A stretch of DNA of 64,000 bases. It comes from Gallibacter pasteurianus_A (GTDB lineage: Bacteria > Bacillota > Clostridia > Peptostreptococcales > Anaerovoracaceae). The notes beneath the pieces were generated by a model that did no database searches, was not told the DNA's origin, and worked only from the letters and a program-made list of their open reading frames with translations. This document shows, piece by piece, positions 1-8,382 of this stretch. Location of the stretch: positions 248,001-312,000 of the forward strand of contig CAVBJF010000002.1 in assembly GCA_963596005.1 (NCBI GenBank). The letters run 5' to 3'. Position numbers and translations under genes: made by a program. Every line of letters begins with the position of its first letter. Position 1 is the first letter of the stretch.

Positions 1-488
1 CTGATCAGCTGGCTAAAAAACCTCAAATCATAGCGGCAAATAAAATGGATCTAATAGATGAGGAAGATCCAAAATATCTTGAATTTAAATCCTATGTAGA
101 AAATAAAGGCTACAAGGTATTGCCAATTTCTGCTCCTATAAATATCGGCATACCTGAGCTTATGAATGAAGTAGCTAAGATGCTTGCTATAACAGAGGCA
201 GAGTCACTTGAAGACACGATGGAAAGCTTTGACTTTGAAAAGGACGACTACGATCCTGACTACAAAAAGGTAATTGCTTTCCAAAAAGACGGAGCCTTTG
301 TGCTTGAGGGTAAGCAGCTTTTAAAAATATTTAACTCCACGAATTTTAACGATATAGGCTCTATAAGATATCTATATAAATATATAGAAAAAAGCGGAGC
401 GATTGAAAAGCTAAAGGATATGGGGCTAGAAGAGGGCGACATCATAAAGATAGAAGATTTTGAATTTGAGTATATAGATGAGTTCTAA
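1..488 (+). CDS. obgE: GTPase ObgE, C-terminal part (partial at window start)
   Basis: The reading frame is open from base 3 with no start in the window, so this is the 3' end of a gene. The first residues read AKKPQIIAANKMDL, the NKxD guanine-specificity motif (G4) of an Obg-type GTPase. The rest matches the Obg C-terminal (OCT) domain, ending in an acidic tail. Obg proteins are ribosome-associated GTPases needed for 50S maturation and stress signalling. The stop overlaps the next gene (yqeK) by 11 bases, so the two are translationally linked. The usual partners nadD and rsfS, often found near obgE and yqeK in Firmicutes, are not here. Identity is secure; the N-terminal glycine-rich Obg fold and most G motifs lie outside the window. 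Confidence 0.95.
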   Translation, partial: DQLAKKPQIIAANKMDLIDEEDPKYLEFKSYVENKGYKVLPISAPINIGIPELMNEVAKMLAITEAESLEDTMESFDFEKDDYDPDYKKVIAFQKDGAFVLEGKQLLKIFNSTNFNDIGSIRYLYKYIEKSGAIEKLKDMGLEEGDIIKIEDFEFEYIDEF

Positions 489-1032
489 AATGAATAAAAT
501 TCCAAATAGAGAAGAATGCTTTACGCTTTTAAAAGAATATAACACGCCGGAGCACGTTATCAGACATTGCACAGCCGTCTGCGATGTCGCTCTTTTGATA
601 GCAAATCGTTTAAATCAAAAGGGATATAATATAAATATCGAGCTTTTGCAGGCGTGCTGTCTTTTGCACGACATTGCAAGGGTTTATGATGAACACGAGA
701 CTGTAGGTTCAATGTATTTATCTAAAATAGGATATAATAATATTGCGGATATAATAATAAAGCATACAAAATATAAGGATTTTAGCAGGCTAACAAATAT
801 AAATGAAACGGACATCCTGTGCATTGCAGACAGAACTGTTTTAGAGGATAAATTTGTCGGTATTCCAAGACGAATGGAATACATAAAGCAAAAGGCGAAG
901 AGAAACGGAAAGGAAGAATTTATTCCATTTATACAAAATGGTGAAAAAATGCTAACTGAGTATATCGAAAGCCTTGAAAACGTTATGGGAATTACTTTAA
1001 AAGAATTGGTAGATAATAATGGAGAAGCTTGA
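478..1032 (+). CDS. yqeK: YqeK-family HD-domain hydrolase
   Basis: A 184-residue HD-superfamily protein. An N-terminal HVIRHC segment is followed by the metal-binding LLHDIAR (His-Asp pair, about residues 62-68) and a later IIIKHTKY segment, as in YqeK. Members of this family hydrolyse diadenosine tetraphosphate symmetrically to ADP, keeping alarmone levels low. The first ATG (478) lies inside the end of obgE. A second ATG at 490 just after the obgE stop is an alternative start, and neither has a strong ribosome site, which fits translational coupling. The gene overlaps the next radical SAM gene by 14 bases. The family assignment is strong; Ap4A hydrolysis is known for the family, not shown here. 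Confidence 0.88.
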   Translation: MSSKMNKIPNREECFTLLKEYNTPEHVIRHCTAVCDVALLIANRLNQKGYNINIELLQACCLLHDIARVYDEHETVGSMYLSKIGYNNIADIIIKHTKYKDFSRLTNINETDILCIADRTVLEDKFVGIPRRMEYIKQKAKRNGKEEFIPFIQNGEKMLTEYIESLENVMGITLKELVDNNGEA

Positions 1033-2866
1033 TTTTTTATTGAAGCAGGTGGAAAAGCCGGCACGATACATCGGTGGCGAAATAAACAGCATTTCAAAGG
1101 ATTTAGAAGAAGTGGATGTAAGATATGCCTTTGCATTCCCTGATCTATATGAGATTGGGATGTCATATTTGGGTCTTCAAATATTGTATGATGTGTTAAA
1201 TATCGATGAAAAGGTATATTGCGAAAGGGTATTTGCACCTGCAAGCGATATGGAAAAATTGATGAGAGAAAATGATATTCCTCTCTTTTCTATTGAAACA
1301 AAGACGCCTATCTGTGATTTTGATATGCTCGGATTTACTTTACAATATGAAATGGCATACACAAATATATTAAATATGCTAGATCTCGCAAAAATTCCTC
1401 TCAAAAGTAGCGATAGAAGAAAAATAGAAAAAGAGACAGGCAAAAAATTTCCAATCGTTATGGCAGGCGGACCTTGCACATATAATCCCGAGCCTGTTGC
1501 TGATTTTTTCGACTTTTTTATAATCGGCGACGGCGAGGAAATCATGCCAAAGCTAACAAGCTTATATCGTGAATGTAATTCGACGATAGAATATTTAGAA
1601 AAGGCGGCACATCTTGACGGCATATATGTACCATCGTTTTATGATGTTATATATAATGATGATAACACGGTTAAGGAATACAAAAAAAATAATGAAAATG
1701 CGCCTGACAGGGTAAAAAGAGCACTTGTAGACAGTATCGAGGATATTCCATTCCCGACAAAAAACATAGTGCCTTATATAGATGCTGTACATGATAGGGC
1801 AGTTGTAGAAACCTTTAGAGGCTGCACGAGAGGATGTAGGTTTTGCCAGGCAGGAATGATATATAGACCCGTCAGAGAGAAAAAGACCGAAACTATCCTT
1901 AAGCTTGCTGAGGAACAGCTAAAAAATACCGGGCATGAGGAACTTTCGCTTTTGAGTCTTTCGACATCGGATTATTCGGACTTTGAAAGTCTTGCGCTGC
2001 AGCTGATAGACAGCTGTGCAAAAAACCATGTCAACCTATCACTTCCTTCACTTAGGCTCGATAGCTTTTCATTTAAGGTTTTAAATGAGGTTCAAAAGCA
2101 CAAAAAGACAGGCTTAACATTTGCTCCGGAGGCCGGCACGCAGAGGCTTAGAAATGTTATAAATAAGTCGATAACAGACGATGACATATATAATGCAGTT
2201 GAAAATGCGATAAAGCTTGGCTGGAAGCAAATTAAACTCTATTTTATGATCGGTCATCCAACGGAAACATATGAGGATCTGGACGGCATCGTTGAAATAG
2301 CGAAAAATATTCAAAATATAAATTACGAGATAAACGGCAAAAAAGGCGGACGTTTCAATGTTACAGTCAGCGCAAGCAACTTTGTGCCTAAGCCACACAC
2401 TCCTTTCCAGTGGCATAGCCAAAACACATATAATGAATTTATAGAAAAACATAACTATCTTTTAGAGCAGTTAAAAAAGCTGAGAAATGTAACATTTAAC
2501 TATCACGACAGCCCAGTCAGTGTGCTTGAGGCGGTTTTTGCCAGAGGTGACAGAAGACTTGGCGATTTGCTCGTAAGTGCGTATAAAAACGGTTGTAAGT
2601 TTGACGCATGGAATGAATTTTTCAATATCACAAAGTGGGAAAAGGCTTTTGTCGATACAGGTATAGATGCTGATTTTTATGCTACAAGAAAACGAAGCTA
2701 TGATGAGGTTTTGCCTTGGGATATTATAGACAGCTTCATATCAAAAGACTTTTTGATTTCAGAAAGTCAAAAGACTACCATAACAAAGGACTGTAGAGAA
2801 GGCTGTGTCGGTTGTGGTATAAATGAACATACTGTATGTAGATTAGCGGGGATAAAAAATAAATGA
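1019..2866 (+). CDS. B12-binding-domain/radical SAM protein (TIGR03960 family)
   Basis: A 615-residue protein. The N-terminal third resembles the Rossmann-like B12-binding region of this family (FPDLYEIGMSYLGLQILYD, then a GGP and an IGDGEE segment near residues 150-180). The radical SAM core carries Cys269-x3-Cys273-x2-Cys276 for the [4Fe-4S] cluster that cleaves S-adenosylmethionine. The C-terminus has another cysteine cluster (CREGCVGCG, later a Cys near the end). The biochemical role of the family is not established. It is almost always found with a DUF2344 protein, and here that gene follows with a 4-base overlap, so the two probably act together. Often these two precede RNase G and rplU; here they follow obgE-yqeK. 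Whether cobalamin is really bound cannot be judged from sequence. Confidence 0.88.
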   Translation: MEKLDFLLKQVEKPARYIGGEINSISKDLEEVDVRYAFAFPDLYEIGMSYLGLQILYDVLNIDEKVYCERVFAPASDMEKLMRENDIPLFSIETKTPICDFDMLGFTLQYEMAYTNILNMLDLAKIPLKSSDRRKIEKETGKKFPIVMAGGPCTYNPEPVADFFDFFIIGDGEEIMPKLTSLYRECNSTIEYLEKAAHLDGIYVPSFYDVIYNDDNTVKEYKKNNENAPDRVKRALVDSIEDIPFPTKNIVPYIDAVHDRAVVETFRGCTRGCRFCQAGMIYRPVREKKTETILKLAEEQLKNTGHEELSLLSLSTSDYSDFESLALQLIDSCAKNHVNLSLPSLRLDSFSFKVLNEVQKHKKTGLTFAPEAGTQRLRNVINKSITDDDIYNAVENAIKLGWKQIKLYFMIGHPTETYEDLDGIVEIAKNIQNINYEINGKKGGRFNVTVSASNFVPKPHTPFQWHSQNTYNEFIEKHNYLLEQLKKLRNVTFNYHDSPVSVLEAVFARGDRRLGDLLVSAYKNGCKFDAWNEFFNITKWEKAFVDTGIDADFYATRKRSYDEVLPWDIIDSFISKDFLISESQKTTITKDCREGCVGCGINEHTVCRLAGIKNK

Positions 2867-3525
2867 AATATATAATGAGATTTTCAAAAGAAGGATATCT
2901 TAAATACATTTCGCACCTTGACATGATAAGGCTGTTTAACAGGTGTTTTAAGCGTGCTGATATATCACTTGTGCATTCACAAGGGTTCAATCCGCATCCA
3001 AAGCTCACATTTGCACAGCCTCTTTCACTCGGTTACACATCTTCATGTGAAATAATGCAAATAGAGACTGAAAAAAGCTATGAGCCGTCAGAACTCAAGG
3101 ATTTGATAAACGAAAATCTACCTGACGGCATAAAAATACTTTCATGCATGGATGAGCCCGATATAGCAAAAAATATTTCCGGAAAGATAACAAATGCTAC
3201 ATATGAAATATCCTTTTTATCAGATATCGGTCAAAGTATAGTATTAGATAATTATAGTAATAAAATAGACGCATTTTTTGCACAGGAACATATATATGCC
3301 GAGAAGAAACAAAAAAGGAAAAAAGAATTAAAACAGATAGATATAAAACCAATGATCAGAAAAGTTGATTATATAGTTGACGATAATTTATTTATGACTA
3401 TCAAAGTTGACTGTGGTAGTAACTCAAACTTAAATCCAGAACTTATACTAAAGGCCTTTTTTAATTTTTTGAATTTAGAGTACATGCCTCAATATGTTGA
3501 AATAAGACGAGTTTCACTTGACTAA
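2863..3525 (+). CDS. Radical SAM-associated DUF2344 (TIGR03936) protein
   Basis: A 220-residue protein matching the DUF2344 family by its N-terminus: RFSKEGYLKYISHLDMIRLF, then HSQGFNPHPKLTFAQPLSLG. In many genomes this domain is a separate gene directly after the TIGR03960 radical SAM gene or is fused to it. The 4-base overlap (ATGA) with the upstream stop supports a shared complex. No catalytic residues are known for the family, and its function is undescribed. A lysine-rich stretch near residues 145-165 may contact RNA or another acidic partner, but that is speculation. Confidence 0.85.
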   Translation: MKYIMRFSKEGYLKYISHLDMIRLFNRCFKRADISLVHSQGFNPHPKLTFAQPLSLGYTSSCEIMQIETEKSYEPSELKDLINENLPDGIKILSCMDEPDIAKNISGKITNATYEISFLSDIGQSIVLDNYSNKIDAFFAQEHIYAEKKQKRKKELKQIDIKPMIRKVDYIVDDNLFMTIKVDCGSNSNLNPELILKAFFNFLNLEYMPQYVEIRRVSLD

Positions 3526-3555
3526 TAGATTTTATTGAATAATAATTGTAAAATA

Positions 3556-3584
3556 TTGACAGTTAAAATCTCCGGATGTATATT
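3556..3584 (+). promoter_or_regulatory. SigA-type promoter of comEA
   Basis: TTGACA at 3556-3561, a 17-base spacer, and TATATT at 3579-3584. The -35 is perfect and the -10 is one mismatch from consensus. An AGGAGG ribosome site (3598-3603) lies shortly before the comEA ATG at 3612, leaving a very short leader. This separates comEA from the obgE-DUF2344 string. Confidence 0.8.
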
Positions 3585-3611
3585 CTTAATATATTTTAGG
3601 AGGTTTTTATT

Positions 3612-4280
3612 ATGTTAAAAGAATGGAAAGAAAAAATTATACAGCTTAAAGAGAAATATCTGAATATCGAGACCATAAAAGAAAATAAAAAGATAGTAAT
3701 TGCAGGCGGATGTATATTGGCTCTTATCATCGTATTCGCAGGATTTTTCGCTTTAAATCATAAAAACAACAAAACTTTAGAAGAGCTAAAAGCTTTAAGT
3801 GATCAAGAAGAAAATAGCGAAGAAATCGAGGCAGAAGATAATCAAACATTGATTGTCGATATAGGTGGCGAAGTAAAAAATCCCATGATCGCTCAGCTTC
3901 CGACAGGATCAAGGATTGGCGATGCCATAACCGCTGCCGGCGGTACGACGGAAAAAGCCGATCTTTCAAATATAAACAGAGCTCAAGTTTTAGAAGACGG
4001 TCAGAAAATATATATTCCTTCAACAGACGATAGCGATTCACAAGCAAGTATAAACGGATCCTCTTCGTCAACGGCATCATCTTCTAATCAGAAAGTAAAC
4101 ATAAATACTGCAACAGATGAACAGCTAAGAACTTTAAGCGGTGTAGGACCTGCTACTGCAGAAAAAATTATAAATTTCAGGACAAAAGAAGGGGCTTTTA
4201 AAAGTATCGAGGATTTAAAAAATGTAGACGGGATAGGAGACAAAACCTTCGAGAAGCTAAAAGACAAAATTTGTGTCTAA
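3612..4280 (+). CDS. comEA: ComEA-type DNA-binding protein (SLBB + helix-hairpin-helix)
   Basis: A 222-residue membrane-anchored protein. Order: a charged N-terminus of about 25 residues, a transmembrane segment around residues 27-48, an acidic linker, an SLBB domain at about 75-137 (IVDIGGEVKNP, then GDAITAAGG), a Ser-rich linker, and a ComEA helix-hairpin-helix repeat at about 158-222 (VNINTATDEQLRTLSGVGPA and NVDGIGDKTFEKL). ComEA binds double-stranded DNA outside the membrane and passes it to the ComEC channel during transformation. The usual partners comEB/comEC are not in the window. It has its own promoter and is followed by another promoter, so it looks monocistronic. Assignment is strong; active competence is not implied. 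Confidence 0.88.
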   Translation: MLKEWKEKIIQLKEKYLNIETIKENKKIVIAGGCILALIIVFAGFFALNHKNNKTLEELKALSDQEENSEEIEAEDNQTLIVDIGGEVKNPMIAQLPTGSRIGDAITAAGGTTEKADLSNINRAQVLEDGQKIYIPSTDDSDSQASINGSSSSTASSSNQKVNINTATDEQLRTLSGVGPATAEKIINFRTKEGAFKSIEDLKNVDGIGDKTFEKLKDKICV

Positions 4281-4283
4281 GGA

Positions 4284-4312
4284 TTGAAAAATAAGGATTT
4301 TAAGGGTATAAT
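4284..4312 (+). promoter_or_regulatory. SigA-type promoter of the DUF896 gene
   Basis: TTGAAA at 4284-4289, a 17-base spacer, and a perfect TATAAT at 4307-4312, located just after the comEA stop and 30 bases before the DUF896 ATG. Confidence 0.75.
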
Positions 4313-4341
4313 TGTTTTATTCTAAAGAGGGAGAATTATCA

Positions 4342-4566
4342 ATGATAAGCAAAGAAAAAGTTGCAAGAATAAATCAATTAGCCAAAAAGCATAAAGAAAA
4401 AGGACTTACAAAAGAAGAAAAAAAAGAACGAGAAATTCTTAGACGCGAATATATTGAGGCTATAAAAGGTAATGTCAAGGATCAACTTTCTCGTATCAGA
4501 TATGTCGAAGATATGGAAGAAGAAAACGATAAAGACGATAAGATAAACAACTCGAAAAAAAACTAA
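4342..4566 (+). CDS. Small DUF896 (YnzC/YozC-like) protein
   Basis: A 74-residue, highly charged helical protein. The start at 4342 is preceded by GAGGGAG, a better site than the in-frame codon at 4312. The sequence MISKEKVARINQLAKKHKEK and then GLTKEEKKEREILRREY is the signature of DUF896, a two-helix hairpin found in Firmicutes. The family includes B. subtilis YnzC, which is encoded in the SOS yneA-yneB-ynzC operon. No catalytic residues are known and its function is unclear. Interestingly, a yneA-like SOS gene lies at 14852 in this window, but this gene has an ordinary promoter with no LexA box that I can see. Confidence 0.82.
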   Translation: MISKEKVARINQLAKKHKEKGLTKEEKKEREILRREYIEAIKGNVKDQLSRIRYVEDMEEENDKDDKINNSKKN

Positions 4567-4660
4567 AAAATATATGAATAATTGTTCAAAAGTGTTTAAA
4601 AATCACATTTTGCGGTATAAATTAGTGTAAAATAAATTGATTATACAAGGAGTAAATGAA

Positions 4661-5833
4661 ATGAGGAATGTTTATCTGGATTATTCGGCAACAACGCCGG
4701 TAAAAAAAGAAGTTCTAGATGCGATGCTTCCATATTATTCGGAATTTTATGGCAATCCATCAAGTCTATATACAATAGCACAGGCTTCAAAAGAAGCTTT
4801 GGAAAAAGCAAGAGAACAGGTAGCTAAGCTTATAAATGCTGATACTGCTGAAATATTTTTTACAGCAGGCGGTTCTGAGGCTGATAACTGGGCACTAAAA
4901 GGCGTTACAGACGCTTTAAAAGACAAGGGCAACCATATCATAACTACAAAGATTGAGCATCATGCTATACTTCATTCTGCTGAGTTTCTCGAAAAGCATG
5001 GTATAGATGTAACTTATCTTGATGTAGATGATAAGGGTCTTGTAAATCCTAAAGAGCTTGAGGAGGCAATTACAGATAAAACGGTTTTAGTTTCTGTCAT
5101 GTTTGTAAATAATGAGGTAGGTACTATAGAGCCCATAAAAGAGCTTGCTAAAATCGCACATAAGCACGGAGTTGTTTTCCATACAGATGCGGTACAGGCA
5201 CTTGGCAATGTACATATAGATGTTAAAGATCTTGATGTTGACTTGTTGTCAATGTCAGGCCATAAGATTTATGGACCTAAAGGCATAGGAGCGCTATATA
5301 TCAAAAAAGGTACAAATATAAATAATTTTGTTCACGGCGGTGCTCAAGAGAGTAAAAGAAGAGCAGGCACAGAAAACCTTCCTGGTATAGTAGGCTTTGG
5401 TAAAGCTTCTGAGCTTGCAATGGAAAATCTCGATACTCATATCAAAAATGTTTCCGAGCTGAGGGATTACTTTATAAAGGAAGTTACTGCAAAAATTCCG
5501 GATACTATTGTAAACGGTTCGCTTGAGCACAGACATCCAGGCAATGCAAACATATCATTTGAATATATAGAAGGCGAATCAATGCTTATACTTCTTGATA
5601 TGAATGGCATTTGTGTATCGACAGGCTCGGCTTGTTCGTCAAAATCTCTTACTCCATCACATGTTTTGTCAGCTCTTGGTATTCCTGTTGAGCGAATACA
5701 TGGTACTCTTAGGTTTACAGTTGGAGATTTTACAACAAAAGAGGATCTTGATTATGTAGTAGAAAAGCTTGTAGAAATTGTGAAGAATCTTAGAGATTTA
5801 TCTCCGATTTCAAAAGAGAAAGGGTGGAAATAA
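4661..5833 (+). CDS. iscS: Cysteine desulfurase (IscS/NifS)
   Basis: A 390-residue pyridoxal-phosphate enzyme that takes sulfur from cysteine and passes it as a persulfide to scaffold and tRNA-thiolation partners. Visible motifs: YLDYSATTP at the N-terminus, IEHHAIL (substrate-site His), HTDAVQA, SGHKIYGPKG containing the PLP lysine, and GSACSS, whose Cys is the persulfide carrier on the mobile loop. The start at ATG 4661 is chosen because AAGGAG lies at 4647-4652; an upstream in-frame codon lacks a site. iscU follows after 2 bases and mnmA after that, so this is a sulfur-delivery operon for Fe-S clusters and tRNA s2U34. No IscR regulator gene is adjacent. Confidence 0.95.
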   Translation: MRNVYLDYSATTPVKKEVLDAMLPYYSEFYGNPSSLYTIAQASKEALEKAREQVAKLINADTAEIFFTAGGSEADNWALKGVTDALKDKGNHIITTKIEHHAILHSAEFLEKHGIDVTYLDVDDKGLVNPKELEEAITDKTVLVSVMFVNNEVGTIEPIKELAKIAHKHGVVFHTDAVQALGNVHIDVKDLDVDLLSMSGHKIYGPKGIGALYIKKGTNINNFVHGGAQESKRRAGTENLPGIVGFGKASELAMENLDTHIKNVSELRDYFIKEVTAKIPDTIVNGSLEHRHPGNANISFEYIEGESMLILLDMNGICVSTGSACSSKSLTPSHVLSALGIPVERIHGTLRFTVGDFTTKEDLDYVVEKLVEIVKNLRDLSPISKEKGWK

Positions 5834-5835
5834 TT

Positions 5836-6303
5836 ATGGCAATGTACAATAGCACTGTAATGGATCATTTCACTAATCCAAGAAATGTCGGTGAGATCGA
5901 AAATCCTGACGGCATAGGCGTTTACGGTAGCCCGGTTTGTGGCGATATGATGCAAATAACTATAAAAGTTGATGGCGAAAAGATTGTAGACGCTAAGTTT
6001 AAAACATTCGGGTGCGGTTCTGCGATTGCCTCATCTTCAATGGCAACAGAAATGATAATAGGCAAAACTATAGACGAAGCATTAGCTCTTACAAATAAAC
6101 AAATTGTCGATGAACTGGGTGGATTGCCACCTGTAAAGATTCACTGTTCTGTATTAGCTGATCATGCGATAAAATCTGCAATTTATGATTATGCGCAAAA
6201 AACAGGCAAGCATTATGCAGGCTTAGACGGTTTCGATCCTGATGCAGATGACGAAGATGAGCATCAAGACATAGGAGAATCAGCATGTCAGAGAAAGCTT
6301 TAG
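5836..6303 (+). CDS. iscU: Fe-S cluster scaffold protein IscU/NifU N-domain
   Basis: A 155-residue IscU-type scaffold. The three cluster-ligand cysteines are in VCGDMM, FKTFGCGSAIASSS and VKIHCSVLADHAI. The C-terminus carries an acidic extension (DADDEDEHQD), longer than in proteobacterial IscU. Start at ATG 5836 follows AAAGGGTGG and sits 2 bases after the iscS stop. The end overlaps mnmA by 19 bases. The protein assembles [2Fe-2S]/[4Fe-4S] clusters from IscS sulfur in the cytosol. The scaffold feeds many iron-sulfur proteins in this window, including the radical SAM proteins and the ferredoxin-type reductase. Confidence 0.94.
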   Translation: MAMYNSTVMDHFTNPRNVGEIENPDGIGVYGSPVCGDMMQITIKVDGEKIVDAKFKTFGCGSAIASSSMATEMIIGKTIDEALALTNKQIVDELGGLPPVKIHCSVLADHAIKSAIYDYAQKTGKHYAGLDGFDPDADDEDEHQDIGESACQRKL

Positions 6304-7373
6304 ACAATAATAAAGTGATTTTAGGTTTAAGCGGCGGTGTAGATAGTACCGTCGCTACTTTAATATTAAAGAAAAAAGGCTTTGAAGTAACAGGTCTTTA
6401 TTTTGATATATCAGGAGAGAATAAGGCAGGACAAGAAAAGGCAAAAAAGGTAGCCTCAGAGCTAGATATAGACCTAATCATAAAGGATGTTTCAAAGGAA
6501 TTCAAAGAAAATATCATACAAAACTTTATAAACGAATATGAAAACGGAAGAACTCCAAATCCGTGCGTTTTGTGCAATCCCACAATAAAATTTCCTACGC
6601 TTTTAAAGGAAGCGGACAGCCTTGGTGCAAAATATATAGCAACAGGTCACTATGCTAAGGTAGAATACAGCACTGTCCAAGGTTGCCATGCTATAAAGGT
6701 TGCTGATAATCAAAAAAAGGATCAATCGTATATGCTGTATAGACTTCCCGAAGAGATAACAAGCAGATTGATATTTCCGTTGTCCGAAGTTAAAGATAAA
6801 TCACTGACGCGTGATTTTGCGCGAAAAAATGAGATGTCAAATGCGGATGATAAGGACAGTCAGGAAATTTGCTTTATAAAAGAAAAGGATTATATAGAGT
6901 TTTTAGAAAAGCAGGATATAAGGTATCAAAAGGGCAATTTTGTTGATAAAAACGGCAACGTGCTCGGCACTCATGACGGTCTTATCAGATATACGATAGG
7001 GCAAAGAAAAGGTCTTGGCATTACATTTGGTAAGCCTGTATATGTTACAAATATTATTCCGCAAAAAAACGAAGTGATACTTGGAGATAATGAGGATCTC
7101 TTTAAGAAGGAAATAATCTGTAAGGAAGCTTTTTTCGTATCGACATCAGGTCAAACCATTCCTAAATGCGTAACAGGGAAAAAGCTGTTAGGAAAAATAA
7201 GATATAAAGCTGAGCCTTCAGAATGCACGGTTGAGGAATTTGGTGATAATATAAAAGTTAAATTTAAAGAGCCGCAGCGTGCGGCGACAAACGGTCAATC
7301 TCTCGTACTATATCTTGATAATGAAGTGATTGGCGGAGGTATTATAGATATGTCACAATCGGAGGGAAAATGA
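6285..7373 (+). CDS. mnmA: tRNA 2-thiouridylase MnmA
   Basis: A 362-residue enzyme that makes 2-thiouridine at the wobble base of Lys, Glu and Gln tRNAs. The N-terminal PP-loop is LGLSGGVDSTVA (ATP activation). The catalytic cysteine pair is in NPCVLCNPTIKF (about residue 90-97) and in DSQEICFI near residue 200. The C-terminal barrel is complete (RYTIGQRKGLGI, PQRAATNGQSLVLY). It directly follows iscS-iscU, which supply the sulfur, and overlaps iscU by 19 bases. The next gene overlaps its stop by 4 bases. Confidence 0.95.
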   Translation: MSEKALDNNKVILGLSGGVDSTVATLILKKKGFEVTGLYFDISGENKAGQEKAKKVASELDIDLIIKDVSKEFKENIIQNFINEYENGRTPNPCVLCNPTIKFPTLLKEADSLGAKYIATGHYAKVEYSTVQGCHAIKVADNQKKDQSYMLYRLPEEITSRLIFPLSEVKDKSLTRDFARKNEMSNADDKDSQEICFIKEKDYIEFLEKQDIRYQKGNFVDKNGNVLGTHDGLIRYTIGQRKGLGITFGKPVYVTNIIPQKNEVILGDNEDLFKKEIICKEAFFVSTSGQTIPKCVTGKKLLGKIRYKAEPSECTVEEFGDNIKVKFKEPQRAATNGQSLVLYLDNEVIGGGIIDMSQSEGK

Positions 7374-8329
7374 AGCAGGTCATCTTAGGGAATACAGGAA
7401 TAAGCGTGTCCAAAATAGGGATAGGTAGCCTTACCGTAGGGGAGTCACAGTTAAACCTTTCCGTAAAAGACGGTAGTCAGGTTATAAAATATGCCATTTC
7501 GCAAGGAATAAATTTTATCGACACAGCGCAGTATTACAAAACATATCCGTATATAAAAGAAGCTTTAAAGGATATTATGAATATTGAAGCTAAAAGACCT
7601 GTGATCTGTAGCAAATCGCTTGCACACACTTATAGCGATATGAAATATGCAATAGATGAAGCGCTTAATGAACTAGATCTATCTTATATAGATATTTTTC
7701 TCCTGCATGAGGTAAGAACAGAAGAAAATAGGGAGGGTGCTCTCAGAGCCTTGATTGAGGCAAAAAAAGAGGGAAAGATAAAGGCTATAGGCATTTCCAC
7801 ACATCATATAGATGTGGTTTCAAGGTACGCAGAAAATAGCAATATTGAAGTTATCTTCCCTCTGATAAATTGTGAAAGCCTCGGTATACGAAAGGGCAGT
7901 GAGGCAGGAACAAAGGAAGAAATGGTAGCAGCGATAAAAAAAGCTCACGATAGAGGTATAGGCATCTTTGCTATGAAAGCATTTGGCGGTGGGCATTTGA
8001 CAGCAAAATACATCGAAGCGCTCAGCTATGTTTTTTCGCTCGACTGCGTTGATTCCGTAATGATCGGATTTGGAAGAAAAGAAGAGGTAGATAAAGCAAT
8101 CGCGTTTGAAAACGGAACTCTACCAAGCAATTATATTCCTGATATTTCGATGAAAAAAACGTATATCGAGCCCGGAGTATGTGAGGGCTGTGGCAATTGT
8201 ATAAAGAGATGTCCTAATAAAGCGATTTACAGAGGCGAAGATATGCTTGCACATATAGATGAAAGCCTTTGTATGACATGCGGATATTGTGCACCCGTGT
8301 GTCCTGTCAGAGGTATAATTTTGCTTTAA
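7370..8329 (+). CDS. Aldo/keto reductase with C-terminal 2x[4Fe-4S] ferredoxin domain
   Basis: A 319-residue fusion. The N-terminal 250 residues form an aldo/keto reductase barrel: LGNTGISVSKIGIGS, FIDTAQYY (catalytic Asp-Tyr), a lysine in ICSKSLA, and LHEV at the usual His position of the tetrad. The C-terminal 55 residues carry two cluster motifs, CEGCGNCIKRCPNKAI and CMTCGYCAPVCPVRGI. Such fusions are common in anaerobic clostridia. The substrate is unknown; the clusters suggest electron exchange with ferredoxin rather than, or in addition to, NAD(P)H. It overlaps mnmA by 4 bases, so it depends on the same operon as the IscSU machinery. Confidence 0.88.
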   Translation: MKQVILGNTGISVSKIGIGSLTVGESQLNLSVKDGSQVIKYAISQGINFIDTAQYYKTYPYIKEALKDIMNIEAKRPVICSKSLAHTYSDMKYAIDEALNELDLSYIDIFLLHEVRTEENREGALRALIEAKKEGKIKAIGISTHHIDVVSRYAENSNIEVIFPLINCESLGIRKGSEAGTKEEMVAAIKKAHDRGIGIFAMKAFGGGHLTAKYIEALSYVFSLDCVDSVMIGFGRKEEVDKAIAFENGTLPSNYIPDISMKKTYIEPGVCEGCGNCIKRCPNKAIYRGEDMLAHIDESLCMTCGYCAPVCPVRGIILL

Positions 8330-8344
8330 TTATAGGTATTTTCG

Positions 8345-8353
8345 TGATATAAT
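8345..8353 (+). promoter_or_regulatory. Extended -10 promoter element before alaS
   Basis: TGATATAAT (TG-n-TATAAT) at 8345-8353, about 30 bases before the alaS ATG at 8383. No good -35 is visible, as is typical for extended -10 promoters. The leader is too short for a T-box riboswitch. Confidence 0.55.
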
Positions 8354-8382
8354 CACTTTAATTATACTTGGAGGAAAAACAT

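Noticed and set aside
684..1244. Long minus-strand open frame opposite yqeK and the radical SAM gene
   Set aside because: It has no ribosome site or recognisable domain and mirrors two well-supported genes with family motifs.
4561..4655. Promoter and IscR-type operator before iscS
   Set aside because: Several -10-like AT stretches occur, but no convincing -35/-10 pair or dyad could be fixed.
8330..8382. Possible T-box riboswitch before alaS
   Set aside because: Only about 50 bases lie between the preceding gene and alaS, too short for a T-box, and no T-box sequence was seen.
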